Source: Symbiodinium kawagutii
Taxonomy: Eukaryota > Sar > Dinophyceae > Suessiales > Symbiodiniaceae
Assembly: GCA_009767595.1 (NCBI GenBank)
Contig: VSDK01018014.1
Span: 261,112 to 325,111 of the forward strand
Reading direction: 5' to 3'
DNA length: 64,000 nt
Made by a program: the position numbers and the translations under genes. This document shows positions 40,101-45,039 of this stretch, one piece after another; within the stretch, counting starts at the first letter, position 1; the number at the start of each line of letters is the position of its first letter. The notes under the pieces are model-generated. The model saw only the letters and a program-made list of their open reading frames with translations, did not search any database and had not been told where the DNA came from.

Positions 40101-40586
40101 AGGAATGGCGAAGGACTCCTGTCAGGACACCCTGGCCATTAAGAAATGTTGACAATAGTTTAGCAGTCAAAAAAACATCTATATACGTATTGTGCACAAA
40201 TAGATGTAATTATGCAATTTCACTAGGCGGTATACTAAAAAACTGTTTATCCAATACATATAGAATATAAAACGCGTATATACAGTACATGGATATACAC
40301 CTAAATGTAACACTTTGTATGTCAAGAGAACAAACTGGCATAATGTAATTAAAGTAGTAGACATTAGAATCAAATCAAATCCACTGCGTAGCATTAATAC
40401 AAAGCAGTATGCACATATAGAATTGAGATCAAGTTGACAACAAAATTGATTCCCAAAGTCCCAGGCGATTATCATTCGTAGCTCGGCGCCGCCCAAAACC
40501 CGCGATTCCCGTGGTTCAAGAATCTTCTTGGTCTGCGGATCTGTCTCGGAATACAGAGCATGCAGCGCTGGCAATGCTTGCTCCAT
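727..40586 (-). CDS. TNPO3: Transportin-3 / importin-13 family nuclear import receptor, ~35 exons over 39.9 kb
   Basis: Karyopherin-beta receptor expected to bind RanGTP at its N-terminus and import SR-type splicing factors into the nucleus through a superhelix of HEAT repeats. What is seen: minus-strand exons that translate, in order, to blocks colinear with human TNPO3 (recalled, not searched): [191 protein letters not shown]. The exons found sum to about 910 codons; human TNPO3 has 923. Most neighbouring exons close in phase without adjustment. Donors are GA, GC or GT; acceptors are AG. Start ATG at 40586, stop TAG at 727-729. Short gaps remain (see summary). IPO13 is a sister family, but the FYELP...SLRDS and C-terminal blocks favour TNPO3. 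Confidence 0.88.
805..4516 (-). other. TNPO3: Last TNPO3 intron
   Basis: 3.7 kb of AT-leaning DNA with short ORFs only. Contains stretches of GGAATCACAATAATAC-like repeats (920-1000), a TG/TA-rich patch (3690-3770), and CAACAACC/ATTAACC-like degenerate repeats. No conserved coding block seen. Confidence 0.6.
4330..4740. repeat. Degenerate CCATGGTTTTCC tandem repeat surrounding TNPO3 exon 34
   Basis: Units like CCATGGTTTTCCC and GGGAAACC recur on both sides of the exon (4360-4485 and 4600-4740), in opposite sense, so the exon sits in the loop of an imperfect inverted repeat. Confidence 0.6.
4517..4585 (-). CDS. TNPO3: TNPO3 exon 34
   Basis: 69 nt, 23 codons, phase 0 both ends: [20 protein letters not shown] then AIQ; matches [20 protein letters not shown]. 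Acceptor CGCCAG|GCC; canonical donor CAG|GTGCGA. Embedded in intron DNA made of CCATGGTTTTCC-like repeats. Confidence 0.88.
6298..6335 (-). CDS. TNPO3: TNPO3 exon 33, 38-nt microexon
   Basis: GGAAG|CG GGT CTA ... [21 protein letters not shown], equivalent to SLKGLPKETTVGAV. GT donor, phase 0, closes with exon 34. Confidence 0.75.
6930..6981 (-). CDS. TNPO3: TNPO3 exon 32
   Basis: 52 nt: [17 protein letters not shown], matching WEIMQVDRPTFCRWLEN. Acceptor CTCAG|GAC, GT donor GCTG|GTCATG, phase 1 closes with exon 33. Confidence 0.82.
7902..7988 (-). CDS. TNPO3: TNPO3 exon 31
   Basis: 87 nt, 29 codons: [20 protein letters not shown], then VQDSIPSIL; matches QLVSQLLHTCCFCLPPYTL and PDVAEVL. Acceptor GACAG|GTG; GC donor CTG|GCCCCT; phase 0 both ends. 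Confidence 0.85.
8659..8692 (-). CDS. TNPO3: TNPO3 exon 30, 34-nt microexon
   Basis: CAAAG|C CCA GTG ... [20 protein letters not shown], at the place of RKELIGQVMNQL. GT donor, phase 0, joins exon 31 without a gap in the alignment. Confidence 0.55.
9077..9889 (-). CDS. Nested intronless ORF with ubiquitin-like N-terminal module
   Basis: 270 codons, ATG at 9889, stop at 9077-9079, no sign of introns, in the intron between TNPO3 exons 30 and 29, same strand. Residues 1-70 ([17 protein letters not shown], then [36 protein letters not shown]) follow the beta-helix-beta pattern of the ubiquitin-like leader seen at the front of many dinoflagellate proteins. The middle (90-180) is rich in Gly, Ser, Pro and Trp; the last ~90 residues are charged and probably helical, with no motif I recognise. 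Same-strand nesting and absence of introns in an intron-dense locus suggest a retroposed copy. The frame after the stop (to about 8935) still looks partly coding, so the C-terminus may be cut by a nonsense or frameshift change. Function unknown. Confidence 0.65.
   Translation of the reverse strand: MDVSVTVHSLAGDILFESAKVSSIHELADASAVQLKAKKCRMVSADGKIVSELSHLHDRHERLTAVAQNVSPLLQLVGLQNEEGDLQVDATQHIPLEQLEQISLEVATALAHVACWFGGPQHIFGSPSIPWTFGHFLSAPRDSWSVESGGSPQLRVGPSTPVVHLGAQVVFYITDGWQVPGSFHSPRPDAVKEVKSMKATRELTVDDIIQIRSAHQDHCDKNKSKLLEKHPGADAVLATMRLVRYTMETVFFELGHRAFFTSSERIFEDL
11060..11640. other. Mixed coding-like tract inside a TNPO3 intron
   Basis: Plus frame at 11090-11218 reads [20 protein letters not shown]; minus frame at 11193-11639 is open for 148 codons, with a possible membrane helix ([18 protein letters not shown]). 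Neither aligns to TNPO3. A missing TNPO3 exon could lie here (minus [18 protein letters not shown] near 11270), but phases are not closed. Confidence 0.25.
11941..12031 (-). CDS. TNPO3: TNPO3 exon 29, tentative
   Basis: [35 protein letters not shown], tentatively the CSVMRFLRDLIHTGV segment. GT donor AATG|GTGGAT. A second minus frame is also open here, and phases to its neighbours are not closed. Confidence 0.4.
12160..13070. repeat. ~0.9-kb (ATC)n microsatellite
   Basis: Long runs of ATC interrupted by ACC, AGC, GTC and CTC variants, with ATCACCAGC a repeated higher-order unit. It gives spurious ORFs in most frames (poly-Ser, poly-Ile, poly-Met). In a TNPO3 intron. Confidence 0.95.
13540..13632. 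repeat. AT-rich palindromic tract
   Basis: TATGTCTATATATA and TATATATAGACATA face each other around AAA. Confidence 0.6.
13786..14033. other. Overlapping short ORFs in a TNPO3 intron
   Basis: Plus 13786-13932 (49 codons with stop) begins [20 protein letters not shown]; minus 13791-14033 contains [17 protein letters not shown] and [15 protein letters not shown]. Either may be a relic of an inserted gene. Not recognised. Confidence 0.25.
15440..15539 (-). CDS. TNPO3: TNPO3 exon 28 (3' end approximate)
   Basis: [35 protein letters not shown], probably the LLRSQVVIPILQWA helix pair. Phase 0 start fits exon 27. The frame stays open to about 15333 ([11 protein letters not shown]...), so the donor position is a guess. 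Confidence 0.5.
15640..15800. other. Coding-like block upstream of TNPO3 exon 28
   Basis: Balanced base composition, open on both strands (plus [20 protein letters not shown]; minus [20 protein letters not shown]). It could hold a missing TNPO3 exon on the minus strand, but I could not align it. Confidence 0.2.
16303..16395 (-). CDS. TNPO3: TNPO3 exon 27
   Basis: 93 nt, 31 codons: [27 protein letters not shown]; matches [20 protein letters not shown]. Acceptor CTGAG|GGA; donor ACT|GAGAGC (GA) preferred; phase 0. Confidence 0.8.
16570..16700. repeat. Purine-rich GAN triplet tract
   Basis: GATGAGGACGAGGACGACG-type triplets, giving acidic or poly-Ser/Arg ORFs on either strand. Intron low complexity, next to TNPO3 exon 27. 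Confidence 0.7.
17490..17618 (-). CDS. TNPO3: TNPO3 exon 26
   Basis: 129 nt, 43 codons: [33 protein letters not shown]; matches VERCCRCLRFAVRCVG and MVNVYHVHQHSCFL. Acceptor TTCAG|GTG; GC donor CTT|GCCACG. The next ~25 human residues (YLGSILVDEYG...) were not found. Confidence 0.93.
18027..18140. repeat. 38-bp unit, three tandem copies
   Basis: Exactly 3 x 38 bp, each ending AGACTGAAAGTGAA; copies 2 and 3 are nearly identical. Confidence 0.9.
18416..18551 (-). CDS. TNPO3: TNPO3 exon 25
   Basis: 136 nt: [38 protein letters not shown]; matches RLAVIFRHTNP and EIWPVLSETLNKHRADNRI residue for residue in spacing. Acceptor GCCAG|G; donor TTG|GCTCCT (GC), phase 0. Confidence 0.92.
19266..19385 (+). 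mobile_element. Family B inverted-repeat element
   Basis: GGTGGTTTCTCAAGCC ... TGTTGAGAAACCACC terminal inverted repeats; interior CCCCCAAAAATCATCCA and its partner TTTTGGGGGACC. Inserted 12 bases from TNPO3 exon 24. Flanks GCAC and GCAT. Confidence 0.75.
19398..19456 (-). CDS. TNPO3: TNPO3 exon 24
   Basis: 59 nt: [19 protein letters not shown] plus AG; the SSDPTVFLD segment of human. Acceptor TCCAG|GTG; donor GATAG|GCGGGT (GC), phase 2. The split Arg with exon 25 recreates the conserved ILDRL (human FLDRL). Twelve bases from a family B element. Confidence 0.88.
19996..20096 (+). mobile_element. Family B element
   Basis: GGGGGGTTTCTCAAAATGGG ... TATTTTGAGAACCCTCCC; interior ACCATCAAACCATCCA and TTTTTTTGGGG. 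In the intron between exons 23 and 24. Confidence 0.65.
20468..20530 (-). CDS. TNPO3: TNPO3 exon 23
   Basis: 63 nt, 21 codons, phase 0 both ends: [20 protein letters not shown], equivalent to the VQVMALKKLL segment. Acceptor GGCAG|GTG; GT donor CTG|GTGCCG. Confidence 0.8.
20598..20660. repeat. TA-rich tract
   Basis: ATATATATAT-type sequence with interruptions; no gene. Confidence 0.7.
21014..21043 (-). CDS. TNPO3: TNPO3 exon 22, 30-nt microexon
   Basis: CGCAG|GAT TTG GTG ... [19 protein letters not shown], parallel to LDKITECLSELC. Canonical GT donor; phase 0 both ends, joining exon 23. Confidence 0.65.
21477..21512 (-). CDS. TNPO3: TNPO3 exon 21, candidate
   Basis: 36 nt: [12 protein letters not shown], where human has GLLEIARSLDSFLLSPE. 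GAGAG|TTT acceptor, CAA|GCCGCA GC donor, phase 0 both ends. The following ~15 residues (GLLKGTALVLARLP in human) were not located between here and 21043. Confidence 0.55.
21817..22000 (-). CDS. TNPO3: TNPO3 exon 20
   Basis: 184 nt, the longest exon: [20 protein letters not shown], then [20 protein letters not shown], matching DRNPQFLDPVLGYLMKGL and AAAKAIHNICSVCRDHMAQ. Starts AGCAG|C; ends TTGCAG|GAGAGG (GA donor), phase 0. Confidence 0.92.
22769..22888 (-). CDS. TNPO3: TNPO3 exon 19
   Basis: 120 nt: [13 protein letters not shown], then [20 protein letters not shown], matching [20 protein letters not shown]. Acceptor CTGAG|G; GA donor ACCTT|GAGCTG; phases close on both sides. Confidence 0.9.
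23515..24114 (-). other. 199-codon ORF within a TNPO3 intron, origin unclear
   Basis: Long for this window, but rich in Cys, Trp and His ([35 protein letters not shown]) and with no start context or motif. Includes internal short repeats of GAGCTTC/CGAAGCTTC type. May be a decayed inserted element. Confidence 0.2.
24322..24383 (-). CDS. TNPO3: TNPO3 exon 18
   Basis: 62 nt: [20 protein letters not shown], matching EAVLFIMAAIAKSVDPE. Acceptor TTCAG|GAA; donor GCGT|GTGACT (GT), phase 2, closed by exon 19. Confidence 0.85.
24427..24533 (+). mobile_element. Family B element
   Basis: GGGTGTTTCTCAAGCC ... TTTTGGGAAACCACC, interior GGTTTGGGGGTATCC. Just upstream (5') of TNPO3 exon 18. Confidence 0.65.
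25309..25380 (-). CDS. TNPO3: TNPO3 exon 17
   Basis: 72 nt, 24 codons: [13 protein letters not shown] and VVTWREV, matching YSTLKEGNPPWEVT. Acceptor CTCAG|GCA, GA donor GTG|GAGCTG, phase 0 both ends. Confidence 0.8.
25695..25800. repeat. ACC/AAC triplet tract
   Basis: ACCACCACC, AACAACAAC and AACCAGAACC units; spurious Thr/Asn-rich ORFs. Confidence 0.7.
25870..25965 (-). CDS. TNPO3: TNPO3 exon 16
   Basis: 96 nt, 32 codons: [20 protein letters not shown], then AAWTQL; matches [20 protein letters not shown] and CFAQL. Acceptor CCCAG|GAT; GC donor CTG|GCGCTT; phase 0 both ends. Confidence 0.88.
26744..26802 (-). CDS. TNPO3: TNPO3 exon 15
   Basis: [19 protein letters not shown], equivalent to IFKAYIQRLLHALARHCQ. 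Ends CCAG before GATCCC (GA donor), phase 0. The start may be GCCAG|GTGTC (26802, needs phase 1) or GAGAG|CTG (26788, phase 0). Confidence 0.7.
27236..27330. repeat. AT-rich (AAAT)n microsatellite
   Basis: TATATATATA followed by ATAAATAAATAAATAA. Confidence 0.85.
27466..27525. repeat. (CAA)n microsatellite
   Basis: About 20 uninterrupted CAA units; makes poly-Asn/poly-Leu ORFs. Confidence 0.95.
28377..28462 (-). CDS. TNPO3: TNPO3 exon 14
   Basis: 86 nt: [20 protein letters not shown], then QQMLADGG; matches ISFNFWYRLGEHLYKTNDE. Acceptor CCCAG|GC TCC. Ends at a run of seven G before TATGTG; the GT donor gives phase 0, which conflicts with the first acceptor of exon 15, so this junction is unsettled. 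Confidence 0.85.
28723..28785 (-). CDS. TNPO3: TNPO3 exon 13
   Basis: 63 nt: [20 protein letters not shown], the equivalent of [20 protein letters not shown]. Starts GCAAG|CC ATG, ends AGTG before GATCGG (GA donor); both phases close with neighbours. Confidence 0.85.
29721..29820 (-). CDS. TNPO3: TNPO3 exon 12
   Basis: 100 nt: [20 protein letters not shown], then [13 protein letters not shown], matching [20 protein letters not shown]. Acceptor CCTCAG|GAA, phase 0. GT donor (GTGA|GTATCT), phase 1, closes with exon 13. Confidence 0.9.
29882..29980. repeat. Foldback element with ~32-bp arms
   Basis: GGTAAACTAACATAGCAATG ... CATTGCCATGTTAGTTTACC, arms differing at a few bases, ~35-nt loop. Related scraps (CTGGTAAAC..., GGTTTACC) occur near 42010-42075 and 62810. 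Confidence 0.65.
31174..31242 (-). CDS. TNPO3: TNPO3 exon 11
   Basis: 69 nt: [18 protein letters not shown]..., matching the LFQGVLTLETAYHMAVA region in length. GCCAG|GTC acceptor; donor GCT|GAGAGC (GA) is chosen because it gives the same spacing as human up to the conserved CRI motif. Confidence 0.75.
32139..32239 (+). mobile_element. Family B element
   Basis: GGTGTTTCTCAAGTCAAAGG ... CCCTATGACTTGAGAAAC, interior ACCCCCCAAGACCATCCAG and CATTTTGGGGCACC. Between exons 10 and 11. Confidence 0.7.
32428..32571 (-). CDS. TNPO3: TNPO3 exon 10
   Basis: 144 nt, 48 codons, phase 0 at both ends. Reads [29 protein letters not shown] and VYQPVIQ; parallels MANNKLLALLFEVL, HEAASDCVCSALY and NLPLAMQ. Acceptor CACCAG|GAT; GT donor CAG|GTGCTG. 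Confidence 0.92.
32836..32889 (-). CDS. TNPO3: TNPO3 exon 9
   Basis: [32 protein letters not shown], equivalent to VFRCLGSWFNLGVLDS. Phase 0 start closes with exon 8. Donor is GAC|GCATGG (GC), or three bases earlier TCA|GACGCA (GA); both keep frame. Confidence 0.88.
33419..33508 (-). CDS. TNPO3: TNPO3 exon 8
   Basis: 90 nt, 30 codons: [17 protein letters not shown] and VQARRK, matching LAFYSSTVVSLLMTC...DEKMLMK. Donor is a canonical GT (AAA|GTGCCC). The right boundary (GAG|AGC) is the best of several AGs. Confidence 0.8.
34029..34052 (-). CDS. TNPO3: TNPO3 exon 7, candidate microexon
   Basis: GAGCAG|GAG AGG AGT TTG GAG ATT CAC CTT|GCGAGC gives ERSLEIHL in the position of EVHSRSLRIG in human. 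Phase 0 at both ends fits its neighbours, using a GC donor. The join is about six residues shorter than human. Confidence 0.45.
34617..34694. repeat. (TAG)n microsatellite
   Basis: GTAGTAGTAG runs with CAG and GAT variants. Confidence 0.9.
34943..35044 (-). CDS. TNPO3: TNPO3 exon 6
   Basis: 102 nt, phase 0 at both ends: [17 protein letters not shown] then [13 protein letters not shown], matching QTLVEKYS...FLLEILTVLPE in human. Acceptor CGCAG|GAC. Donor taken as GAG|GAGCCC (GA); a GT donor 15 nt further on cannot be excluded. Confidence 0.85.
35244..35316 (-). CDS. TNPO3: TNPO3 exon 5
   Basis: 73 nt; GTCAG|A TTT CGC completes the Arg split with exon 4, then [19 protein letters not shown], matching TQLALAIADLALQM in human. 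Ends CAAATG before GACCCG, a GA donor, phase 0. Confidence 0.9.
36179..36279 (-). CDS. TNPO3: TNPO3 exon 4
   Basis: 101 nt encoding [18 protein letters not shown] and [11 protein letters not shown]: the best-conserved part of the family (human AAQTMKMKIQ, FYELPTDS, SLRDSLLTHI). Starts after CTTGAG|GCG in phase 0; ends GACAG before GCTGGG, a GC donor, phase 2, closed exactly by exon 5. Confidence 0.92.
36340..36430. repeat. TA-rich tract next to TNPO3 exon 4
   Basis: TATATATATA in two blocks, ATGTATGTG between them. Confidence 0.7.
36861..36880 (-). CDS. TNPO3: TNPO3 exon 3, candidate 20-nt microexon
   Basis: TTTCAG|ATGCTGAAATTGAGACGCAG|GCCTG would encode AEIETQ, sitting where human TNPO3 has QDVESCYF before AAQT. 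Phase is compatible with exon 2 ending at 39287 and with exon 4 starting in phase 0. Short, so chance is possible. Confidence 0.4.
37031..37130. repeat. Head-to-head (GAT)n/(ATC)n microsatellite
   Basis: GATGATGAT for ~60 bases flips to CATCATCAT for ~40, forming a self-complementary hairpin. Confidence 0.9.
37494..37543. repeat. Hairpin, 17-bp perfect arms
   Basis: AGTATGGTTACTTTTGC (37494-37510) is the reverse complement of 37527-37543; loop 16 nt. The motif CAAAGTTCACCCAT follows each arm, hinting at a duplicated, inverted unit. Confidence 0.7.
37753..37851 (+). mobile_element. Family A element, 5'-truncated copy
   Basis: Shares CCCTATCATTAACCATTG, TTGGTTGGTTAA and ends CTTGACCCAGCTCGCC. 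The left terminal repeat is missing. In the TNPO3 intron between exons 2 and 4. Confidence 0.55.
37860..39278 (-). other. TNPO3: TNPO3 intron, no coding block seen
   Basis: AT-leaning, with GCATCGATAACAAT-like and TTTATTGG-like short repeats (37980-38170), the 38488 hairpin and short non-conserved ORFs. The few residues missing between exons 2 and 4 could be a microexon here. Confidence 0.5.
38488..38505. repeat. Short hairpin, 7-bp stem
   Basis: CCACGTA, TCTT loop, TACGTGG. Isolated in intron DNA. Confidence 0.5.
39279..39357 (-). CDS. TNPO3: TNPO3 exon 2
   Basis: Starts AG|G CAA GCG; encodes [11 protein letters not shown] then [11 protein letters not shown], matching the SFWLGELQRS...AWEISDQLL block of human TNPO3. 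The 3' end is uncertain: a GA donor after CAG (end 39279, phase 0) or a GC donor after CTCCTGA (end 39287, phase 1), the latter fitting candidate exon 3. Confidence 0.85.
40525..40586 (-). CDS. TNPO3: TNPO3 exon 1 (start codon)
   Basis: 62 nt: [20 protein letters not shown] plus AA. Matches the N-terminal helix of TNPO3 (LVYQAVQALYHDPDPSGK in human). The second in-frame Met (ATGGAGCAAG) is chosen because the residues before it lie upstream of a likely trans-splice acceptor. Ends AAGAA before GATTCTTG, a GA donor; phase 2 closes as Lys with exon 2. Confidence 0.85.
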
Positions 40587-40604
40587 GGTGTGACAGATCT
40601 GCAC
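40587..40604 (-). promoter_or_regulatory. Probable spliced-leader trans-splice acceptor and 12-nt 5' UTR
   Basis: Upstream of the exon 1 ATG the minus strand reads AAATTTGTGCAG, then ATCTGTCACACC, then ATG. The AG at 40600-40599 follows a T-rich stretch and would leave a 12-nt leader. Dinoflagellate mRNAs are trans-spliced to a 22-nt leader at such AGs. Inference only; no transcript is available. Confidence 0.4.
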
Positions 40605-41494
40605 AAATTTCTAGGTGCTGATTCTGAGCAAACGGGTTAGGCTCAAAAATGTTGTGTCCAAATGCTGACAATTATGAATCAAAGAGGCTGCATGTAAAGG
40701 CTTTTGCAACATTTTGTACTCACCACAGTTGACAGTCGACAACGTATGCGAACTTGATGCTACCATGAGATTTCACTCAAAGCTGAATCATATCTGTCTG
40801 CAGTCGCTATGGTGACTAGGGTCCTCTTTCTTGCTCACGGGAGCAATGACTCAGAAGTTGGCACAGACTTCCAAACTGTCTCATCCCCAACGATGGACCA
40901 GGCATACGGCAGCATTCCAACTACCCAACAGCTGCTGTATTGTCAGTGGTCATTTTTCAGTGGGCTCAGCTCTTCAATGGCTGCAATGGCAGGCGACACC
41001 ATGGCGTTTTGGGTTTGCACGGTAGTCACTGGGAAAACCAGGAGTCACATGTGTTTCTTCTCACAAGGTGCTTAGATGAAGTAGGTAGGTAGATTGAGTA
41101 CGATGTAGAATGATCTTTGAGAATTCATAATGTAGATTGATCTTTGCGAATGTTGCCAGTTCAGCGACCTAAAAAGGCAGTGTCTCCATACGCAAAATGT
41201 TTCTTGGCCCTCACCAATATCTACCATGTGTTCATGCAATCGGTACACGCGCAACATGACAGGAACGACTGACACATCAACTAGGAATTCATATTGTGTT
41301 TCCGAACAAAGAATACTCAAAGAGGTCACATAACCATCATCTATCTGTGTCAACCTCTATGAATCATTGTCCCATTCGATGCGGTATTGCTTTCCAGCCA
41401 CACGCCCCCTTGGCAGATAACAGTCTGGCACCAACCATTGAGATGGTGGTTGCCTATGCGTGGCCAGGTATCCCCAAGTTGGAACTCTTCAACT

Positions 41495-41606
41495 GGCAAT
41501 GGGTCAGTATTAACCAACCAACTAAGGTGGATATTCACCAACAATAATAGGGAAAACAATGGTTAATGATAGGGGAAGCAGGGGTACGGGGTTTTGACCC
41601 ACAGCC
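41495..41606 (-). mobile_element. Family A element
   Basis: GGCAATGGGTCAG ... TTTTGACCCACAGCC, with AACT at both edges (491-494 and 607-610). Interior AACCAACCAACTAA, GGAAAACAATGGTTAATGA. Confidence 0.8.
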
Positions 41607-41627
41607 AACTGAAACCACCAAAAAGAT

Positions 41628-41775
41628 ACCAACTTGGTAGCGCCCATCATCTGGGCTGCCACCTGGTTGATCTTTGTGACACGATGGATGACCCACGACA
41701 GCTGGTGCAGGTCGCAACATCCCAAGTGCAGGACTGCTGCGAAGGCAACAGTGCAGCACTTTCCCCTGGAGAGCC
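41628..41775 (-). CDS. Possible exon, nearest to TNPO3 exon 1
   Basis: Minus frame: AVLHLGCCDLHQLSWVIHRV, TKINQVAAQMMGATK, between TCGCAG acceptors and a possible GT donor (CAG|GTGGCA) inside. It lies 1 kb upstream of the TNPO3 start and next to a family A element, so it may be the last exon of the upstream gene. Confidence 0.35.
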
Positions 41776-42799
41776 TGGAGTGGAAACGAGCAGATTTGAC
41801 GGAGTGATGTACATAGCGACATCGAAAGCTTGCCATGTCTTACTGAGGATCCTAAGCAAAAGTGACAAAATTGCCAAGATACAAATAAAGTTGCATTCAT
41901 TTATTGTCATTCATTATTAAAAAAAACACATTCATTGCCAAATTTGCCGAATAGAATACTGGTGCTTCTCAATGGTCAGCCTGCCATAGGAAAAAGATGA
42001 GTCCGAAACCCTCTGGTAAACAACTCTGGCAATGGAAAAAATACCACGACCAGGTGGTGTATCACTGAAGGTGGTTTACCATTGTTGGAGATCATCCAGA
42101 GAACAATGGGCATTTACTGCAATGATTAAATCAATCCTTGTAATGAGTTGATGGTGTCATGCCCTATAATAGACCTTTATAATGATGGTATCTAGCAAAG
42201 ATGATCATGGCAATCATTGACCAAGGCTGACAATAAGATTGCGTGTGCGTTCACCAATGATCACATCCAGGCTAGTACCGCAAAAACTGCTTTTTGGATG
42301 GTAGTAAAAATAAACGGCATATTGTTTTGAGCTGGAAACAAATGGACATTATTTGCAACTGGATGTTTGTTAATCACTGAGAGGCAACCACTATTGATTA
42401 TACAATATCCACAACTTGTTTCTTTATTAACCATTTTGCACAAAGGTCCTGAAATGTTTGTGCGCTGCTTGATTGAAACTATATGGCAACCACAGGCAAG
42501 CATCATTAATAGTTGATACCCGTTGCTTTAGCCACCGGCTCAGATTCTACACCATCCACGCCAATGTGGTACGCTGTACTGGCAAATTATCAGCATTGTG
42601 CCCAGTCCTTGGTAAAGCAGTATCAGAATGATATTTGAAAATACTGGAACAAACGGAGCATCACAAACATACCATATCTAGATCATCATAGATCATCGAC
42701 TTCTTGGGGATTCTTCAAATAGATATGCTGTGATGCTGTTTAAAGTATTTCTGGATGGTCCGCTGATTGGTTGGCTGGTTTAACCACTGAATATTCTAT

Positions 42800-42908
42800 C
42801 CAATGGAATGCTCTGTCATACTCGATCACCTCCCTGATTCCGCCGTCCAAATACGCGTGGCTTCCTGCAAAGATAACATCCCGGAAAGCATCCGAACCAC
42901 TAGTTCTC
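42800..42908 (-). CDS. Possible exon, unknown gene
   Basis: Minus frame: SDAFRDVIFAGSHAYLDGGI, REVIEYD. Flanked by AT-rich repeat DNA. A second minus frame (MLSLQEATRIWTAESG) is also open, so product uncertain. Confidence 0.35.
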
Positions 42909-43164
42909 TTTCTATTAATCTTTCTCAGTTGGGTTCATGACATCTGGTTGGCGGTTTCAACCCCTACGAAAAATATTCCTCAACCAACCAACTATCTCTA
43001 AATACTGGAGAAAACAAAAAAATGTCAACCAAACCACCAACCAGTAGCTGTTTGACCACTGTTGTTGGTCAGTACCCCCCATTATAAACCAATATAAACC
43101 CCTATGACTTGAGAAACCGCCACATGATTGAAACAGCGCCTCAACATCAGCCCTCATTACCGCT

Positions 43165-43312
43165 GGGGGTTGGCCATGTCACCTGGTCCTTCGGCTTGCC
43201 ATGCTGATCACCTCGGGATCCCAGGTGTGCGCTGCTGTTCGTGGTCGCTGCTGGCTGCGCATGGGGGTCCACCTTGGAGGACACCATGCCCGGCTGCAGG
43301 TGAGAAATCCCA
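43165..43312 (-). CDS. Possible exon, unknown gene
   Basis: GC-rich block with two open minus frames (VSSKVDPHAQPAATTNSSAH and RPRTAAHTWDPEVISMASRR); the second looks more like folded protein. AG and GT/GC sites occur at both ends. Unresolved. Confidence 0.3.
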
Positions 43313-43499
43313 CAGTGGATATACGTTGATTTACAGTAACCAATGGAAATCCTTGAGTGTTCAATCTCACCATCAATCAGGCAGCAAAATCAGATAGTTA
43401 TTGACCATCCATGGTTTTTACCAATGGTCGTCGATTTACGGTGGCTGTGTCTCGAGTCCTGAACACAATCCGAAGATGACTGGATTCAGGTGGCCGGGA

Positions 43500-43640
43500 T
43501 CTCCGGGTCAAGGTGGAACGCACAATCAGTTGTGCCTGGAGCATGTCTGATACCCCCACTATGGGGTGCCGCTGTGATTGCGGCAGGCAAATGCCAGGGA
43601 CCAGCCCGGACCAGCTTTGTTTTATGTGCACAACTGAATT
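43500..43640 (-). CDS. Possible exon, unknown gene
   Basis: GC-rich block; minus frame reads ICLPQSQRHPIVGVSDMLQA, QLIVRSTLTRRS. Boundaries not determined; a plus-strand frame is also open. Confidence 0.3.
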
Positions 43641-43713
43641 CGGTTGTTGTTGACAATTGGATTGACATTTTTTGGATCTATAGTTGGTTGCTGAGTTCTG
43701 CTTTTTCTGCTAC

Positions 43714-43974
43714 TTAGACATTTGTCGGTTGCAGGGGATTCCTATAGATTTTACCGGCCAAACCAACCGGTAGAGCTTCCATCAACCAGGGGCTGTCAGT
43801 GCAATGGCTCAGTGGGCGTGATGGCACCCTGGAGAATACCACCCTGGCGAACTGCTGCTGAAATGCTTCAGCAGATTCAGTTTCCACAAGCGGATTCAGT
43901 CTATATGGTTGGTTGCCATTGGGATTTTCATAGATGCAATCGTCCAAGTAGTGTAAGCAATCCCGGTTCAACAA
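43714..43974 (-). CDS. Open frame with possible exon
   Basis: Minus frame open for 86 codons, including VETESAEAFQQQFARVVFSR and PWLMEALPVGLAGK, with exon-like codon choice in about 43760-43920. The plus strand is also open, so strand is uncertain. Not recognised. Confidence 0.3.
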   Translation of the reverse strand: MLNRDCLHYLDDCIYENPNGNQPYRLNPLVETESAEAFQQQFARVVFSRVPSRPLSHCTDSPWLMEALPVGLAGKIYRNPLQPTNV

Positions 43975-45039
43975 ACTAAAGATTCAATTCATTGTTAACA
44001 ACTCTTCAACGCACACCTGGCAAGCACTCAGTGCCGATTCGGACAATGAAACCTATGAAGAAGATCAATGAGTTACAGGTAGCTTCACAAACAAGTGGAG
44101 CAACCAGCCCGAAAAGAAACCAACCATTGAGCTTGGTGGTTTGAATCAGGATCAACAACTTCAAGTGCGATTCTTAAAATGGATGCTTTACTACTGACGT
44201 CAATGAACGATATGGGATGATTTGGGGGTAGCCTATTTTGAGAGCACAAATGTTGTACGAAACACTCACTATCATCTAATAAATCCACATAAATCCAAAT
44301 CAATTCATATAAATATTATAAATCCTATTGAGATTGCACGTTTCGAAGCCTAACCAAACGATTTTATGGATGGGGTGCTGCTAGGGTTAGACCTACCCCA
44401 ATGGCTGATCTGGAAGTCTCTGCACGTTGCCCTCCCACCGATCCTCCGCGCCTGTCCGAGGTCGTTGCGCGTGAGGATTGGACAGGAGCAAACAGCAGAT
44501 TCTGCTGTTAGGCTAAGTTATGGCTAAGTTGTATTGTATTGCTATCGACTTCTAATATCTTGTAGTCACCTGTGTTGGAAGGATCGGAATTATCTTCAAC
44601 AGTCGTGCGATATCCAAAAGTTTGCAGGATGTGAGGTTGCGAAAGGCTCATGATAGTCTTCTGGCTGGAAAGTCATCTCACATGGACCCATGTTTGGACG
44701 TTGAGCAAGTAACTCAGCAAAACAAAGTGGCCGAGGTACACTTAAGGTCGGCAAGTATATGATTCACAGGAAAAATGGCTACGACCCCCTTCTAATCGGG
44801 AAGCGAACCTACCGGGAAAAAACAGTCAGGGTAGATCTCCTGCTGATAAACTTGTCGCCAAAATGGGATGGCGGGCAAGAGAACTTTGAGGTCGTGACTT
44901 GTGGTACTCGTTTCTGTACCGATCACTGTAGGTTGCCAATTTCACAGAACACAATGAGCGGCTTTCTGTCGGCCCCAGGGTGGTACATCCAACGACAATA
45001 CACAACGCTCATGGCAACTGCAACAGAACAACCACAACA

